Assembly (NCBI GenBank): GCA_965371965.1
Contig: CBDVAM010000104.1
Coordinates: 1-12,143 of the forward strand
DNA: 12,143 bases
Direction of reading: 5' to 3'
Source: S146-42 sp965371965
GTDB lineage: Bacteria > Planctomycetota > Phycisphaerae > Phycisphaerales > UBA1924
Positions within the stretch are counted from its first letter, which is position 1. Each line of letters begins with the position of its first letter. A program made the translations under genes and the position numbers. Below the pieces are notes generated by a model. That model saw nothing but the letters and a program-made list of their open reading frames with translations. It was not told the DNA's origin and did no database searches. Shown in pieces: positions 1 to 6,624 of this stretch.

Positions 1-116
1 GCTGGTGGCAGTTCGACCTCAGCTATATCGTTATCGTCACGCTCAAGCGACTGGGGCTGGCATGGGACGTCCATCTGCCCTCGCGCGATCGAATGGCGTC
101 CAAACGCCTCGCCTGA
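1..116 (+). CDS. Fatty acid (acyl-CoA/delta-9 type) desaturase, C-terminal end only
   Basis: The frame beginning at base 3 stays open from the window edge to TGA at 114-116 and gives about 37 residues, starting WWQFDLSYIVIVTLKRLGLA and continuing WDVHLPS. The pattern W-x-F-D-x-(T/S)-Y, about ten hydrophobic residues, then LGLAxDV and a proline is the usual end of membrane acyl-CoA/acyl-lipid delta-9 desaturases, just after the last histidine box. That enzyme is a di-iron membrane oxygenase that puts a double bond into a fatty acyl chain. The histidine boxes lie outside the window, so the family call rests on tail resemblance alone. A strong hairpin follows 23 bp after the stop. Another membrane protein with a similar tail cannot be excluded. 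Confidence 0.6.
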   Translation, partial: WWQFDLSYIVIVTLKRLGLAWDVHLPSRDRMASKRLA

Positions 117-139
117 CCAAACCCCGGTGCCACCCGTGC

Positions 140-167
140 CACCAACCGCTGCTCTGAGCGGTTGGTG
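140..167 (+). terminator. Hairpin after the desaturase gene, probable terminator
   Basis: Perfect 11-bp stem (140-150 with 157-167) and a 6-nt loop GCTCTG, starting 23 bp after the desaturase stop codon. Position and strength suit transcription termination. No run of T follows the stem, so a classical intrinsic terminator is not fully met; it could also act as a 3' stabilising hairpin. Confidence 0.5.
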
Positions 168-193
168 CTCCTGATCATGCCCTTGCAATGAAA

Positions 194-253
194 CACCGAC
201 CATGCGAAGCCATGGTCGGTGGCGGGCCACGCACGCGTGCCCCGCTACCGACC
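194..253. other. Mutually exclusive hairpins (switch-like structure)
   Basis: Bases 194-204 pair perfectly with 211-221 (11 bp, 6-nt loop CGAAGC). The right half of that stem also lies in 214-226, which can pair with 241-253 (13 bp with one G-U pair, 14-nt loop). The two foldings cannot coexist. The loop of the second contains the 10-bp palindrome GCACGCGTGC at 231-240. The segments at 195-201 and 247-253 are therefore direct repeats of ACCGACC. The layout resembles an attenuator, but no reading frame begins just downstream on either strand, so no regulated gene can be named. Two overlapping DNA palindromes (repeat debris) would look the same. Confidence 0.4.
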
Positions 254-273
254 TCCCCCGGATGGCTGGCGTT

Positions 274-335
274 CCAATCGCAAGGACTCGAACCCACCCC
301 CACTCTACGAGAGAGCCTTCTATCGATTCAGGTCC
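274..335 (-). other. Possible tRNA-like 3' remnant (not a functional tRNA)
   Basis: On the minus strand, plus-strand bases 284-295 read GGGTTCGAGTCC, a textbook T-loop core. Before it come a small CTCT/AGAG hairpin (303-306 with 310-313), like a type II tRNA variable arm, and a partial stem around CGA (323-325 region). The T-stem pairs at only two or three of five positions, no 5' acceptor strand matches the 3' side, and no D-arm is visible. At best this is a decayed 3' part of a tRNA, perhaps a serine tRNA; chance is a serious alternative. Confidence 0.15.
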
Positions 336-344
336 ATTCCTGCA

Positions 345-350
345 TGTAAT
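345..350 (+). promoter_or_regulatory. Possible -10 box firing into the 358-611 palindrome
   Basis: TGTAAT matches the TATAAT consensus at 5 of 6 positions and would place a start of transcription at about 357, right at the left edge of the large palindrome. No good -35 element is seen 16-18 bp upstream. The case rests on position, and on two G-U pairs in the palindrome that fold only in the plus-strand RNA. Confidence 0.25.
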
Positions 351-357
351 ACGACGC

Positions 358-611
358 GCTAGAGCGGTATCAACAATCGTGTAGCGGGCGTTCGATGGGT
401 ACATCGCAGGCCCGACCGTGAGGGAGGGCGCCTACCTCTCCTTCCAAGCCTCGTACCACCTGTGCAACTGAGGCTTTCCATGCGTGTTAGTCGGTTCAGA
501 GATGGAGCGTTGGAAGAGTGAGAAGAACTGGTAGGCGCCCTCCCTCACGGTCAGGCCTGTGGTCGTGCCGCTCGCATCGAGACGCTACACGTTGATCGCA
601 CTCGCTCTAGC
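358..611. repeat. Large imperfect palindrome (about 254 bp), MITE-like element or rod-shaped RNA
   Basis: Nested inverted arms occur in colinear order: 358-366 with 603-611 (9 bp), 369-374 with 591-596, 379-386 with 583-590, 392-397 with 575-580, 403-412 with 554-563 (two G-U), and 414-436 with 530-552 (a perfect 23-bp arm). Inside, 437-447 continues against 510-516 and 520-523, and 448-452 pairs with 470-474. Together they fold into a long rod. The right arm contains CTAG at 607-610, which supplies the argC stop codon (TAG on the minus strand). No open frame of note lies inside and no clear target duplication flanks it. It could be a miniature inverted-repeat element, a strong 3' end for argC mRNA, or a structured non-coding RNA. 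Confidence 0.7.
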
Positions 612-1626
612 AACACAACCCCATCGTCTCATCCAACCCCAACATCAGATTCATGTTCTGCACCGCCGCGCCCGATGCGCCCTTGACCAGATTGTCGATC
701 ACACCGATCGCAACGATCGTTGAACCGACCCGCGTTGCCGAAACATCGCAGAAGTTCGTCCCAACGACATGTCCGGTGCTCGGCGCATCGACCACCCGCA
801 CAAACGGCTCATGCTCGTAGGCAGCCAACAGCGTTTCCTTGATCGCCGCATCATCGTGTGCGCCCGTCGCCCGCCCGTAGCACGTCGCGCACAGCCCGCG
901 ATCCATCGGCACCAGGTGCGGCGTAAACACCACGCCCACCCCACTCGCCTCACCCGTCACCATGCCCAAGATCCGCTCTATCTCCGGCGTGTGCCGATGC
1001 ACGCCGATCTTGTACGGCGTCACACTCTCATTGGCCTCAACATAGTGGGCCGCAACGCTGAGAGTTCTTCCCGCACCGGAGATCCCACTCTTGGCGTCGA
1101 TAACGATCCCATCTCGCTCGATCAGCCCCGCACGCAGCAGCGGCGCAAGGGCCAAGATCGCGGCCGTCGGGTAACACCCTGGGTTCGCCACCAGCGCGGC
1201 ACCACGAATCTCCTCTCGCAGCATCTCGGGCAGTCCATAGGCCACCCTTCCCAGCGCCGCACCGTCGGGGTGCTCGACCCCATACCAACGCTTGTAGGTC
1301 TCCGCATCGCCCAGGCGATAGTCCGCGCTCAAATCAATAACCTTGACACCAAGATCCACGAGCCCGCGCACGATCGCGGCACTCGCCCCATGCGGCAAAC
1401 AGCAGAACGCCACATCGGCCGCCGACGCGATCTCCTCCGCAGACGGGTCACTCAACGCCAACTCCACGCGCCCGCGCAGCGACGGATGCACGTCGCCCAC
1501 GGTCTGCCCATCCGGCGTCCGGCTCGTCGCCAGCACGACATCCGCCTGCGGATGCGACAGCAGCAACCGAAACAGCTCCCGCGCCGTGTACCCGCTCGCA
1601 CCCAATACCGCGACTCGAATCGTCAC
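607..1626 (-). CDS. argC: N-acetyl-gamma-glutamyl-phosphate reductase
   Basis: ArgC catalyses the NADPH-dependent reduction of N-acetyl-glutamyl phosphate to the semialdehyde, third step of arginine synthesis, in the cytoplasm. The 339-residue product has the N-terminal Rossmann motif GASGYTARELFRLL (9-22), the catalytic cysteine in NPGCYPTAA (Cys151), KSGISGAGR (179-187), the active-site HRHTPEI (210-216) and the conserved DNLVKGASGAAVQNMN near the end. Length and ending are normal for the family. The start codon is GTG at 1624-1626, and the upstream gene's TGA overlaps it as GTGA, so translation is probably coupled. It is the last gene of a sugar operon with no other arg gene visible, which is unusual. 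Its stop codon lies inside the right arm of a large palindrome, which may form the mRNA 3' end. Confidence 0.95.
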   Translation of the reverse strand: MTIRVAVLGASGYTARELFRLLLSHPQADVVLATSRTPDGQTVGDVHPSLRGRVELALSDPSAEEIASAADVAFCCLPHGASAAIVRGLVDLGVKVIDLSADYRLGDAETYKRWYGVEHPDGAALGRVAYGLPEMLREEIRGAALVANPGCYPTAAILALAPLLRAGLIERDGIVIDAKSGISGAGRTLSVAAHYVEANESVTPYKIGVHRHTPEIERILGMVTGEASGVGVVFTPHLVPMDRGLCATCYGRATGAHDDAAIKETLLAAYEHEPFVRVVDAPSTGHVVGTNFCDVSATRVGSTIVAIGVIDNLVKGASGAAVQNMNLMLGLDETMGLCC

Positions 1627-2768
1627 ACCAACCCCTTCAACGGTGGGAGTTTGTCTGCCCGTGACGCCCGCGCCCTGATCAGATACGCCTCCAGCCAGCC
1701 CCGATGCTTGGCAGGATGCGCGAGTGCCTCAACAACCGACCCATGGTCCAAGTTGTTGATCCGATCGTTCGCCGCCCGCAGAGCGTCGAAGTTGATCCGC
1801 AACGCCACATCCACCGGCATCCGCTCGGGATTCACGTCGATCCCGAAATAGCCGGCGTACCCGTGCATCTTGAGTGCATACAGCCCCGCCTCGCACTGCT
1901 CGGGGCTGACCACGCCCACATTCAAGTCCTGGTCATAGTTGCCCAGCGGCTGGCTGTTCCAGTGCGTGTGCGCCAGACGCCCCTCGCTCAGCGGCCAACT
2001 CAGCGCGTACGCGAGGTCTTCAAAGCCCATCAGCACATGCCCGACCTCGGGATTCATGCACATGAGCGTGTGACCCCCTTTGAGCAATCGCCGGTTCTCG
2101 TCCGACGACAGACGCTCCTCGACCAGCCGCCCCAGCAGCACACCCTCGGGCGTCGTGCCGAAGAGAATCCTGCCGCGCGGCTCATACGGCTTGGGCTCGA
2201 ACGCCACCCGCACGCCGGGCTGATCATCCATCGCCTCGACAAGCCCATCCACAAAGCGATCGCGAAACGCCAGAAAATCATGCCCGAAGGGATTCTCGTA
2301 GCCGTCGATGCCAGGCCAGATCACCGAGAACTCGGTGTCAAACTCAAGATTGAGCGCGAACGCCCGCTTTGTCCGCTCGATCGCGGTCTGACGCACCGCC
2401 GGATCCGGATTCGAGAGCGACCCGAACTCAAACTCTCGATCCCAGAACAGCAGCGGGATGATCGTCAGCAGGCGAATCCCGGTATCGCGCGAGAACGCAC
2501 GCCACATCTCGGCGTTCTCCTCGTTGATCTCATTGGGGTAGTGCGCCTCGAGCGCCGAGAGCCCGGCGTCCTTCAGGGTCGCGGCAATCTCCAACCTCGC
2601 CTCGATCGAAACCTCGTCCGCGTACCGGTCATGAAACCGGCTCGCCGGCGGCGTGAAAAACCAGATCCCCGCGCTGAACTTGAGGTCCAGCTCGAACTTC
2701 GACAGATGTGCGACCATCTGCTCGGGCGTCCGCCTGGTTGCCTGTTCGCGTAGATCCGCCAGCGCCAT
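1623..2768 (-). CDS. xylA: Xylose isomerase-like TIM-barrel sugar isomerase
   Basis: Probable aldose-ketose isomerase (D-xylose to D-xylulose), cytoplasmic, 381 residues. Motifs of the xylose isomerase fold are clear: WPGIDGYENPFG (151-162), FEPKPYEPRG (190-199, with the Glu191/Lys193 pair), NPEVGH (239-244, metal-site Glu241 and His244), NYDQDLNVG (277-285) and GIDVNPERM (309-317). In classical XylA the segment is HID(L/A)N, whose Asp is a metal ligand; here it reads HTHWN, with His269 at that place. L-rhamnose isomerases use His at the comparable ligand, so substrate range could differ. The gene follows xylB by 3 bp, and its Shine-Dalgarno sequence includes the xylB stop, which ties it to xylulose phosphorylation. 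ATG start. I am confident of the superfamily, less so of xylose as the true substrate. Confidence 0.8.
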   Translation of the reverse strand: MALADLREQATRRTPEQMVAHLSKFELDLKFSAGIWFFTPPASRFHDRYADEVSIEARLEIAATLKDAGLSALEAHYPNEINEENAEMWRAFSRDTGIRLLTIIPLLFWDREFEFGSLSNPDPAVRQTAIERTKRAFALNLEFDTEFSVIWPGIDGYENPFGHDFLAFRDRFVDGLVEAMDDQPGVRVAFEPKPYEPRGRILFGTTPEGVLLGRLVEERLSSDENRRLLKGGHTLMCMNPEVGHVLMGFEDLAYALSWPLSEGRLAHTHWNSQPLGNYDQDLNVGVVSPEQCEAGLYALKMHGYAGYFGIDVNPERMPVDVALRINFDALRAANDRINNLDHGSVVEALAHPAKHRGWLEAYLIRARASRADKLPPLKGLV

Positions 2769-2780
2769 GAATCACCTCCC
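2769..2780 (-). promoter_or_regulatory. Strong ribosome binding site of xylA-like gene, containing the xylB stop
   Basis: On the minus strand the sequence is GGGAGGTGA, then three bases, then ATG. The GGAGGTGA core is a near-perfect anti-16S match, and its last three bases are the TGA stop of xylB. Ribosomes finishing xylB therefore sit on the binding site for the isomerase. This fixes the isomerase start at 2768. Confidence 0.8.
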
Positions 2781-4328
2781 GTGCGAGCCGTCGATCGCTG
2801 TGAGGCTCGCAAACGAATCCCGCAGGGGCTCGTACAACCCAGCGTACGCCGCGCGGACTTGGTCGTATTGCGCCGCATCCCCCGGCTCGCGGGTCTCTCG
2901 CACACGAATCGTCGCATCGCAGGCCTCCGCGAGGCTCGACCAGACCCCGGCGCCCACGCCCGCCATCAGTGCCGCCCCAAACGCCGGCCCCTCGTCGCCC
3001 TCGGGCGTCTCGACCGGCACGCCGTAGACATCCGCCTGGATCTGACGCCAGAGTTCGCTTTTCGCCCCGCCGCCACCCAGACGGACGCGATCCGTGCGCA
3101 CGCCGATGGATCTCTGGAGATCGAGGATCTGGCCCATGGCGAATGTCACGCCCTCAAGGATGGCCCGGATGAGGTGCCCGCGCGTGTGGCGGCTGGTCAG
3201 GCCGATCCAACCGCCCCTCGCATTGGGGTCTGGGTATGGACATCGTTCGCCGGTGAGATAGGGAAGAAAGAGCAGTCCGCCGGCGCCCGGGGCAATCTCG
3301 CCGGCGTCGCCGAAGAGTTCGTCATACGACGCGCTTGGGAACAACCGATCGTGCGCCCATTGCAGACAACCCGCGGCACTGAGCATGCACCCGGTCACGC
3401 ACCAACCCCCGCGGGTCTCGGATGTCCCGTCAGCGGCGCACATGGCGTGAAGCCGCCCGGGCGTCTGCTCGTCCAAGTCCTTGCGAGGCGCAAGCGTGTG
3501 TGCGTATATCACGCCGCTTGTCCCGAGCGTCGCAAGGACCAGCCCTTCCCGCACGATCCCCGCACCCGCGGCACCAGCCATGTTGTCGCCCGAGCCGCAG
3601 ACGACGGGCGTCCCTCGTGCGACACCGGTCTGACCTTCGGCCCAGGACGATATCTCGCCCGCCAGAGCGCATGACTCTTGGACCCGCGGCAAGATGTCGC
3701 CTGCGATCGCGAATCGCTCGGGCAGATCATCGGACCACGCTCGCCGATCCACATCGAGCAGCAATGTCCCCGAAGCGTCGCCCACATCGGTCGCGGCCTC
3801 GCCCGTGAGACGGAATCTCACGTAGTCCTTGGGGAGCAGCAGCTTTGCCACCGAGGCCCATTGGTCCGGCTCATGCTCCTGGATCCAGAGGAGCTTGGGG
3901 AGAGTGAATCCGGTTAGGGCAGCGTTGCCGACGCGTTCGACGAGGGCTCGCCGACCACCGACCGTGTCTTCTATCCGGGCGCATTGTTCGCCGGTCCGCT
4001 GGTCATTCCAAAGGATGGAACGCCCGAGGGTGCCCGATTGCTCGCCGGCACCATCGAGTGTCTTCTTGTCGATCAGGACCGAGCCGTGCATCTGCCCGCT
4101 GAAGCCGATGGCCCGGACGCGCAGTTCGGGGTTTGAGCGCACGATCGACGTAATCGAGTTCGCCGTCGCGGTCCACCAATCCTGGGGGTCCTGCTCGGAC
4201 CATCCTGGACGCGCCGAGTGCAGAGGATACTCGCCGGACGCACTCGCCACGACGCGCCCGTCCAGATCGATCGCGATGGCCTTGGTGGCGCTGGTGCCGA
4301 TGTCGATACCGAGCAGCACGTCGGTCAT
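2772..4328 (-). CDS. xylB: Xylulokinase (FGGY carbohydrate kinase)
   Basis: Phosphorylates D-xylulose with ATP to xylulose 5-phosphate, feeding the pentose phosphate pathway. The 518-residue product starts MTDVLLGIDIGTSATKAIAI, the ATPase-fold phosphate motif with Asp8. It has FSGQMHG (76-82, substrate contact), WNDQRTG (107-113), GSGDN (245-249, catalytic-base Asp248), TLGTSG (267-272), the LTGER segment (358-362) and LGGGGAKSELW (417-427, adenine-site loop). Length is close to the family's usual 480-520. The frame is open 54 codons further upstream, but those residues do not resemble the family. The chosen ATG (4326-4328) overlaps the upstream stop as ATGA and begins right at the first motif. 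The Shine-Dalgarno is weak, so coupling to thuA translation is likely. Confidence 0.9.
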   Translation of the reverse strand: MTDVLLGIDIGTSATKAIAIDLDGRVVASASGEYPLHSARPGWSEQDPQDWWTATANSITSIVRSNPELRVRAIGFSGQMHGSVLIDKKTLDGAGEQSGTLGRSILWNDQRTGEQCARIEDTVGGRRALVERVGNAALTGFTLPKLLWIQEHEPDQWASVAKLLLPKDYVRFRLTGEAATDVGDASGTLLLDVDRRAWSDDLPERFAIAGDILPRVQESCALAGEISSWAEGQTGVARGTPVVCGSGDNMAGAAGAGIVREGLVLATLGTSGVIYAHTLAPRKDLDEQTPGRLHAMCAADGTSETRGGWCVTGCMLSAAGCLQWAHDRLFPSASYDELFGDAGEIAPGAGGLLFLPYLTGERCPYPDPNARGGWIGLTSRHTRGHLIRAILEGVTFAMGQILDLQRSIGVRTDRVRLGGGGAKSELWRQIQADVYGVPVETPEGDEGPAFGAALMAGVGAGVWSSLAEACDATIRVRETREPGDAAQYDQVRAAYAGLYEPLRDSFASLTAIDGSHGR

Positions 4329-5158
4329 GAGGGATCCGAGGGCACGGGCTGTTCGTCCGCGCCATCGCGCCGGGTGATCCACAGCAGCGATCCGATGAGG
4401 TGCTCGCGAAACTCCGGCTCTTGGAACGACTCGTCGGTGTGCCCGCCACCGGTATACAGCGATCGCCCCTTGCCCATCTCTCGGGACCATGCGATCGGAT
4501 GAGAGTCGCCCATCGTGCTCCCCTCATAGCTTGCAGTATCCAGTGCCATCAGCACATGGACGCCCTTGGGAGGCGCCCTGAAGTTGTACCACTCGTCCGT
4601 GCGGATCCAGGTCGATGGCAGGTGCCTGGTCGCGGGATGGTCCGTGTCCTTGACCTGAACCGTCGCCTCTTGCACGCTTGGATGGCCCGCGAAGTATGCG
4701 CCGACGAGCTCGCCGTAGAACTCCCAGTCGTACTCGGTGTCGCTGGCGGCGTGGATGCCGAGGTAGCCGCCGCCTGCTCGGATGTAGGCCTCGAACGCGA
4801 CTTGCTGGTCATCGTCTAGAACATCGCCGGTGGTGCTCAAGAAGACGACGGCGTCGAAACCGCTCAGCCCATCGCTGGTGAACAGGGCCGGGTCCTCGGA
4901 CTGGACCACCTCGAATCGCAGCTCCTCGCCAACACGCTTGAACATCCGCACGCCGGCCTCGATCGACCCGTGGCGGAATCCCTCGGTCCGGGTGAACACC
5001 AGGACGCGAGCGTCGGCGAGCGCCATCTGGGGATCCTCGGGCTGATGACCCTCACGAACGATCACCGGCTGCGAGGCGTTCTGGGCGGGAATGGCCCGCG
5101 GGCTCGTCAAGGCGAGCACAACCAGAACGCACGCTGTCATGGTGGCATGGATGAACAT
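4325..5158 (-). CDS. Exported ThuA-domain protein (trehalose-utilisation-like)
   Basis: 277 residues. The N-terminus looks like a signal peptide: a hydrophobic stretch at about 8-19 and a possible signal peptidase I site after AIPA (22-25), so it is probably periplasmic or secreted. The rest is a ThuA domain with a class I glutamine amidotransferase-like fold: VLVFTRTEGFRHGSI (52-66), GGGYLGIHAASDTEYDW (129-145), FAGHP (156-160), DEWYNF (188-193), and HPIAWSREMGKGRSLYTGGG (220-239). ThuA proteins are linked to sugar metabolism, but the reaction is not settled in general, so I give none. A strong Shine-Dalgarno (AGGAGG at 5164-5169) fixes the start. It is the first gene of the operon and overlaps xylB by ATGA, suggesting an extracytoplasmic step before pentose uptake or use. 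Confidence 0.85.
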   Translation of the reverse strand: MFIHATMTACVLVVLALTSPRAIPAQNASQPVIVREGHQPEDPQMALADARVLVFTRTEGFRHGSIEAGVRMFKRVGEELRFEVVQSEDPALFTSDGLSGFDAVVFLSTTGDVLDDDQQVAFEAYIRAGGGYLGIHAASDTEYDWEFYGELVGAYFAGHPSVQEATVQVKDTDHPATRHLPSTWIRTDEWYNFRAPPKGVHVLMALDTASYEGSTMGDSHPIAWSREMGKGRSLYTGGGHTDESFQEPEFREHLIGSLLWITRRDGADEQPVPSDPS

Positions 5159-5336
5159 GGGCCCCTCCTGTTCAAAGGCTCGACTTCAAGAGTCTCGTCA
5201 GAGGATATTCCGAGTCCGGGGATCGGACCTGTCTCTACCTCCCCGCACTTCGTGGCTGCTGAGCTCGCCATGTTCGATAGCCCCGACCGGCTGAGGCTGT
5301 GGCCCCTCTCTCGACCCGCCTCGCTACGCTGCCCGC
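5159..5336. promoter_or_regulatory. Divergent control region between the thuA-xyl-arg operon and the aminotransferase
   Basis: This 178-bp gap separates two divergent transcription units. On the minus side it holds the thuA Shine-Dalgarno (5164-5169) and a possible -10 TATCCT (complement of 5202-5207) without a convincing -35. On the plus side a TACGCT box ends 6 bp before the aminotransferase start. Only short inverted repeats are visible (for example GTCCG at 5214-5218 with CGGAC at 5224-5228); I cannot name an operator. Confidence 0.4.
5325..5330 (+). promoter_or_regulatory. -10 box for a leaderless aminotransferase mRNA
   Basis: TACGCT fits TANNNT and is followed by exactly 6 nt (GCCCGC) and the ATG. 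No Shine-Dalgarno sequence lies in the preceding 20 nt. Transcription would start at or next to the A of the start codon. No clear -35 element is seen. Confidence 0.45.
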
Positions 5337-6536
5337 ATGGCCGACCAGAGTTCCACACGGATCGCCGAGCGATTTAGACCCTTCGGCACGACCATCTTCG
5401 CGGAGATGACCCGTCTGGCCAACGAGTCCGGCGCGATCAATCTCTCGCAGGGATTCCCGGATGTTGACGGGCCTCAGTTCGTCAAGGACGCCGCGGCCAA
5501 GGCCATGGCAGACGGGCACAACCAATACGCCCCGATGGGCGGCGTGCCCGAACTCACAGGCGCACTCTCGCAGCGCTGGCAACGCGATACCGGCGTCGAG
5601 ATCGATAGCGCGTCACAAATCACCGTGACCGCCGGCTGCACCGAGGCGCTGGCCGCGAGCTTTCTGGGGATCATGAATCCCTCCGACGAGGTCATCCTCT
5701 TTGAGCCCTATTACGACAGCTACCGAGCCTGCGTCGCGATGGCCGGGGCGACTCCTCGGTATGTCGGACTGCGTGCGCCGGGTCCGGACGCCCCGCCGAA
5801 CTCTCCGTTCACGTTTGATGAGTCCGAGCTGCGCCGAGCGTTCACCGATCGGACGCGGGCGATTCTTGTCAACACGCCCCACAACCCGACGGGCAAGGTC
5901 TTCACGCGCCAGGAACTCGAGCTGATCGCCTCGCTGTGCATCGAGCACGACGTGATCGCCATCTGCGACGAGGTGTACGAGTATCTCGTGTTTGACGAGG
6001 CCCTGCCGCACGTCCGCCTGGCGACCCTCGACGGGATGAGCGAGCGAACGCTGACTCTCTCCAGCCTCGGCAAAGCCTTCAGTTTCACCGGCTGGAAGAT
6101 CGGCTGGGCCATCGGATCGCCCGAACTCACCGCAGGGGTGCGCGCGGCCCACCAGTTCCTCACCTACGCCGTCGCGACGCCCCTGCAACACGCCGCCGCC
6201 GAGGCCATCCGCCATGGCGATGACTACATCGGCGAGCTGGTCGCGCACTATCGCAAGACCCGCGACTACCTCGGCGAGGCTCTGACAGATATCGGCTTCG
6301 GCGTGAGCGTCCCCGCGGGCACCTACTTCATGATGGCCGACCATTCCGCGTTCGGCTTCGAGGACGACGTCGCGTTCTGCAGGCATCTGACGACCGAGGT
6401 CGGCGTCGCCGCGATCCCCCCCACGGCTTTTTACGAACACAAGGAACTGGGCCGCCACCTTGTTCGCTTCGCGTTCTGCAAGAAGATGGAGACGATGGAG
6501 AAGGCCGTAGAGCGACTTGGCAAACTCCGCAAGTAG
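5337..6536 (+). CDS. PLP-dependent class I/II aminotransferase (kynurenine/glutamine transaminase-like)
   Basis: 399 residues, the usual size for fold type I aminotransferases. Features in order are INLSQGFPDVDGP (34-46), typical of the kynurenine aminotransferase/glutamine transaminase K/methionine aminotransferase branch; the QYAPMGG substrate-side loop (63-69); NTPHNPTGK (179-187, PLP-contacting Asn183); DEVYEYLVF (211-219, Asp211 and Tyr214); SLGKAFSFTGWKIGW (243-257) with the PLP-binding Lys246; and Arg377 in LVRFAFCK for the substrate carboxylate. It transfers an amino group from an amino acid to a 2-oxo acid in the cytosol. The exact substrate is open; methionine, glutamine, aromatic and kynurenine substrates are all found in this branch. 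It is divergent from the xyl operon and seems to have its own promoter. Confidence 0.88.
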   Translation: MADQSSTRIAERFRPFGTTIFAEMTRLANESGAINLSQGFPDVDGPQFVKDAAAKAMADGHNQYAPMGGVPELTGALSQRWQRDTGVEIDSASQITVTAGCTEALAASFLGIMNPSDEVILFEPYYDSYRACVAMAGATPRYVGLRAPGPDAPPNSPFTFDESELRRAFTDRTRAILVNTPHNPTGKVFTRQELELIASLCIEHDVIAICDEVYEYLVFDEALPHVRLATLDGMSERTLTLSSLGKAFSFTGWKIGWAIGSPELTAGVRAAHQFLTYAVATPLQHAAAEAIRHGDDYIGELVAHYRKTRDYLGEALTDIGFGVSVPAGTYFMMADHSAFGFEDDVAFCRHLTTEVGVAAIPPTAFYEHKELGRHLVRFAFCKKMETMEKAVERLGKLRK

Positions 6537-6624
6537 CCGAACACCGACCCACCACGTTCCACCCCTCCATCGCGGCTTCGCGGGATCCATGGGCGTCGCT
6601 TCGCCGCCCGGTCGCGTCTTCCGC

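Noticed and set aside
202..384. 60-codon plus-strand frame in the 117-606 gap
   Set aside because: No Shine-Dalgarno, no leaderless box, no recognisable domain, and it overlaps both the hairpin switch and the palindrome, which explain the region better.
270..606. tmRNA or other housekeeping RNA on the minus strand
   Set aside because: A T-loop core and long pairing made this worth a look, but there is no tmRNA 5' end, no tag frame ending in ALAA, no CCA-like 3' end, and no RNase P or SRP signature.
769..1851. 360-codon plus-strand frame opposite argC
   Set aside because: Arg/His-rich product with no domain, fully antisense to argC and the end of the isomerase gene; a composition shadow.
1704..2753. 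349-codon plus-strand frame opposite the isomerase gene
   Set aside because: Covers nearly the whole isomerase gene in antisense, and its sequence mirrors that gene's codons without any motif of its own.
4329..4490. 54-codon N-terminal extension of xylB
   Set aside because: The residues do not resemble FGGY kinases and overlap the thuA gene; the ATGA junction and the first family motif fit the start at 4328.
6569..6609. Short hairpins CGCG/CGCG and GGGCG/CGCCC between the aminotransferase and transporter genes
   Set aside because: Stems of only 4-5 bp in GC-rich DNA with no T-tract; expected by chance, though one could be a weak terminator.
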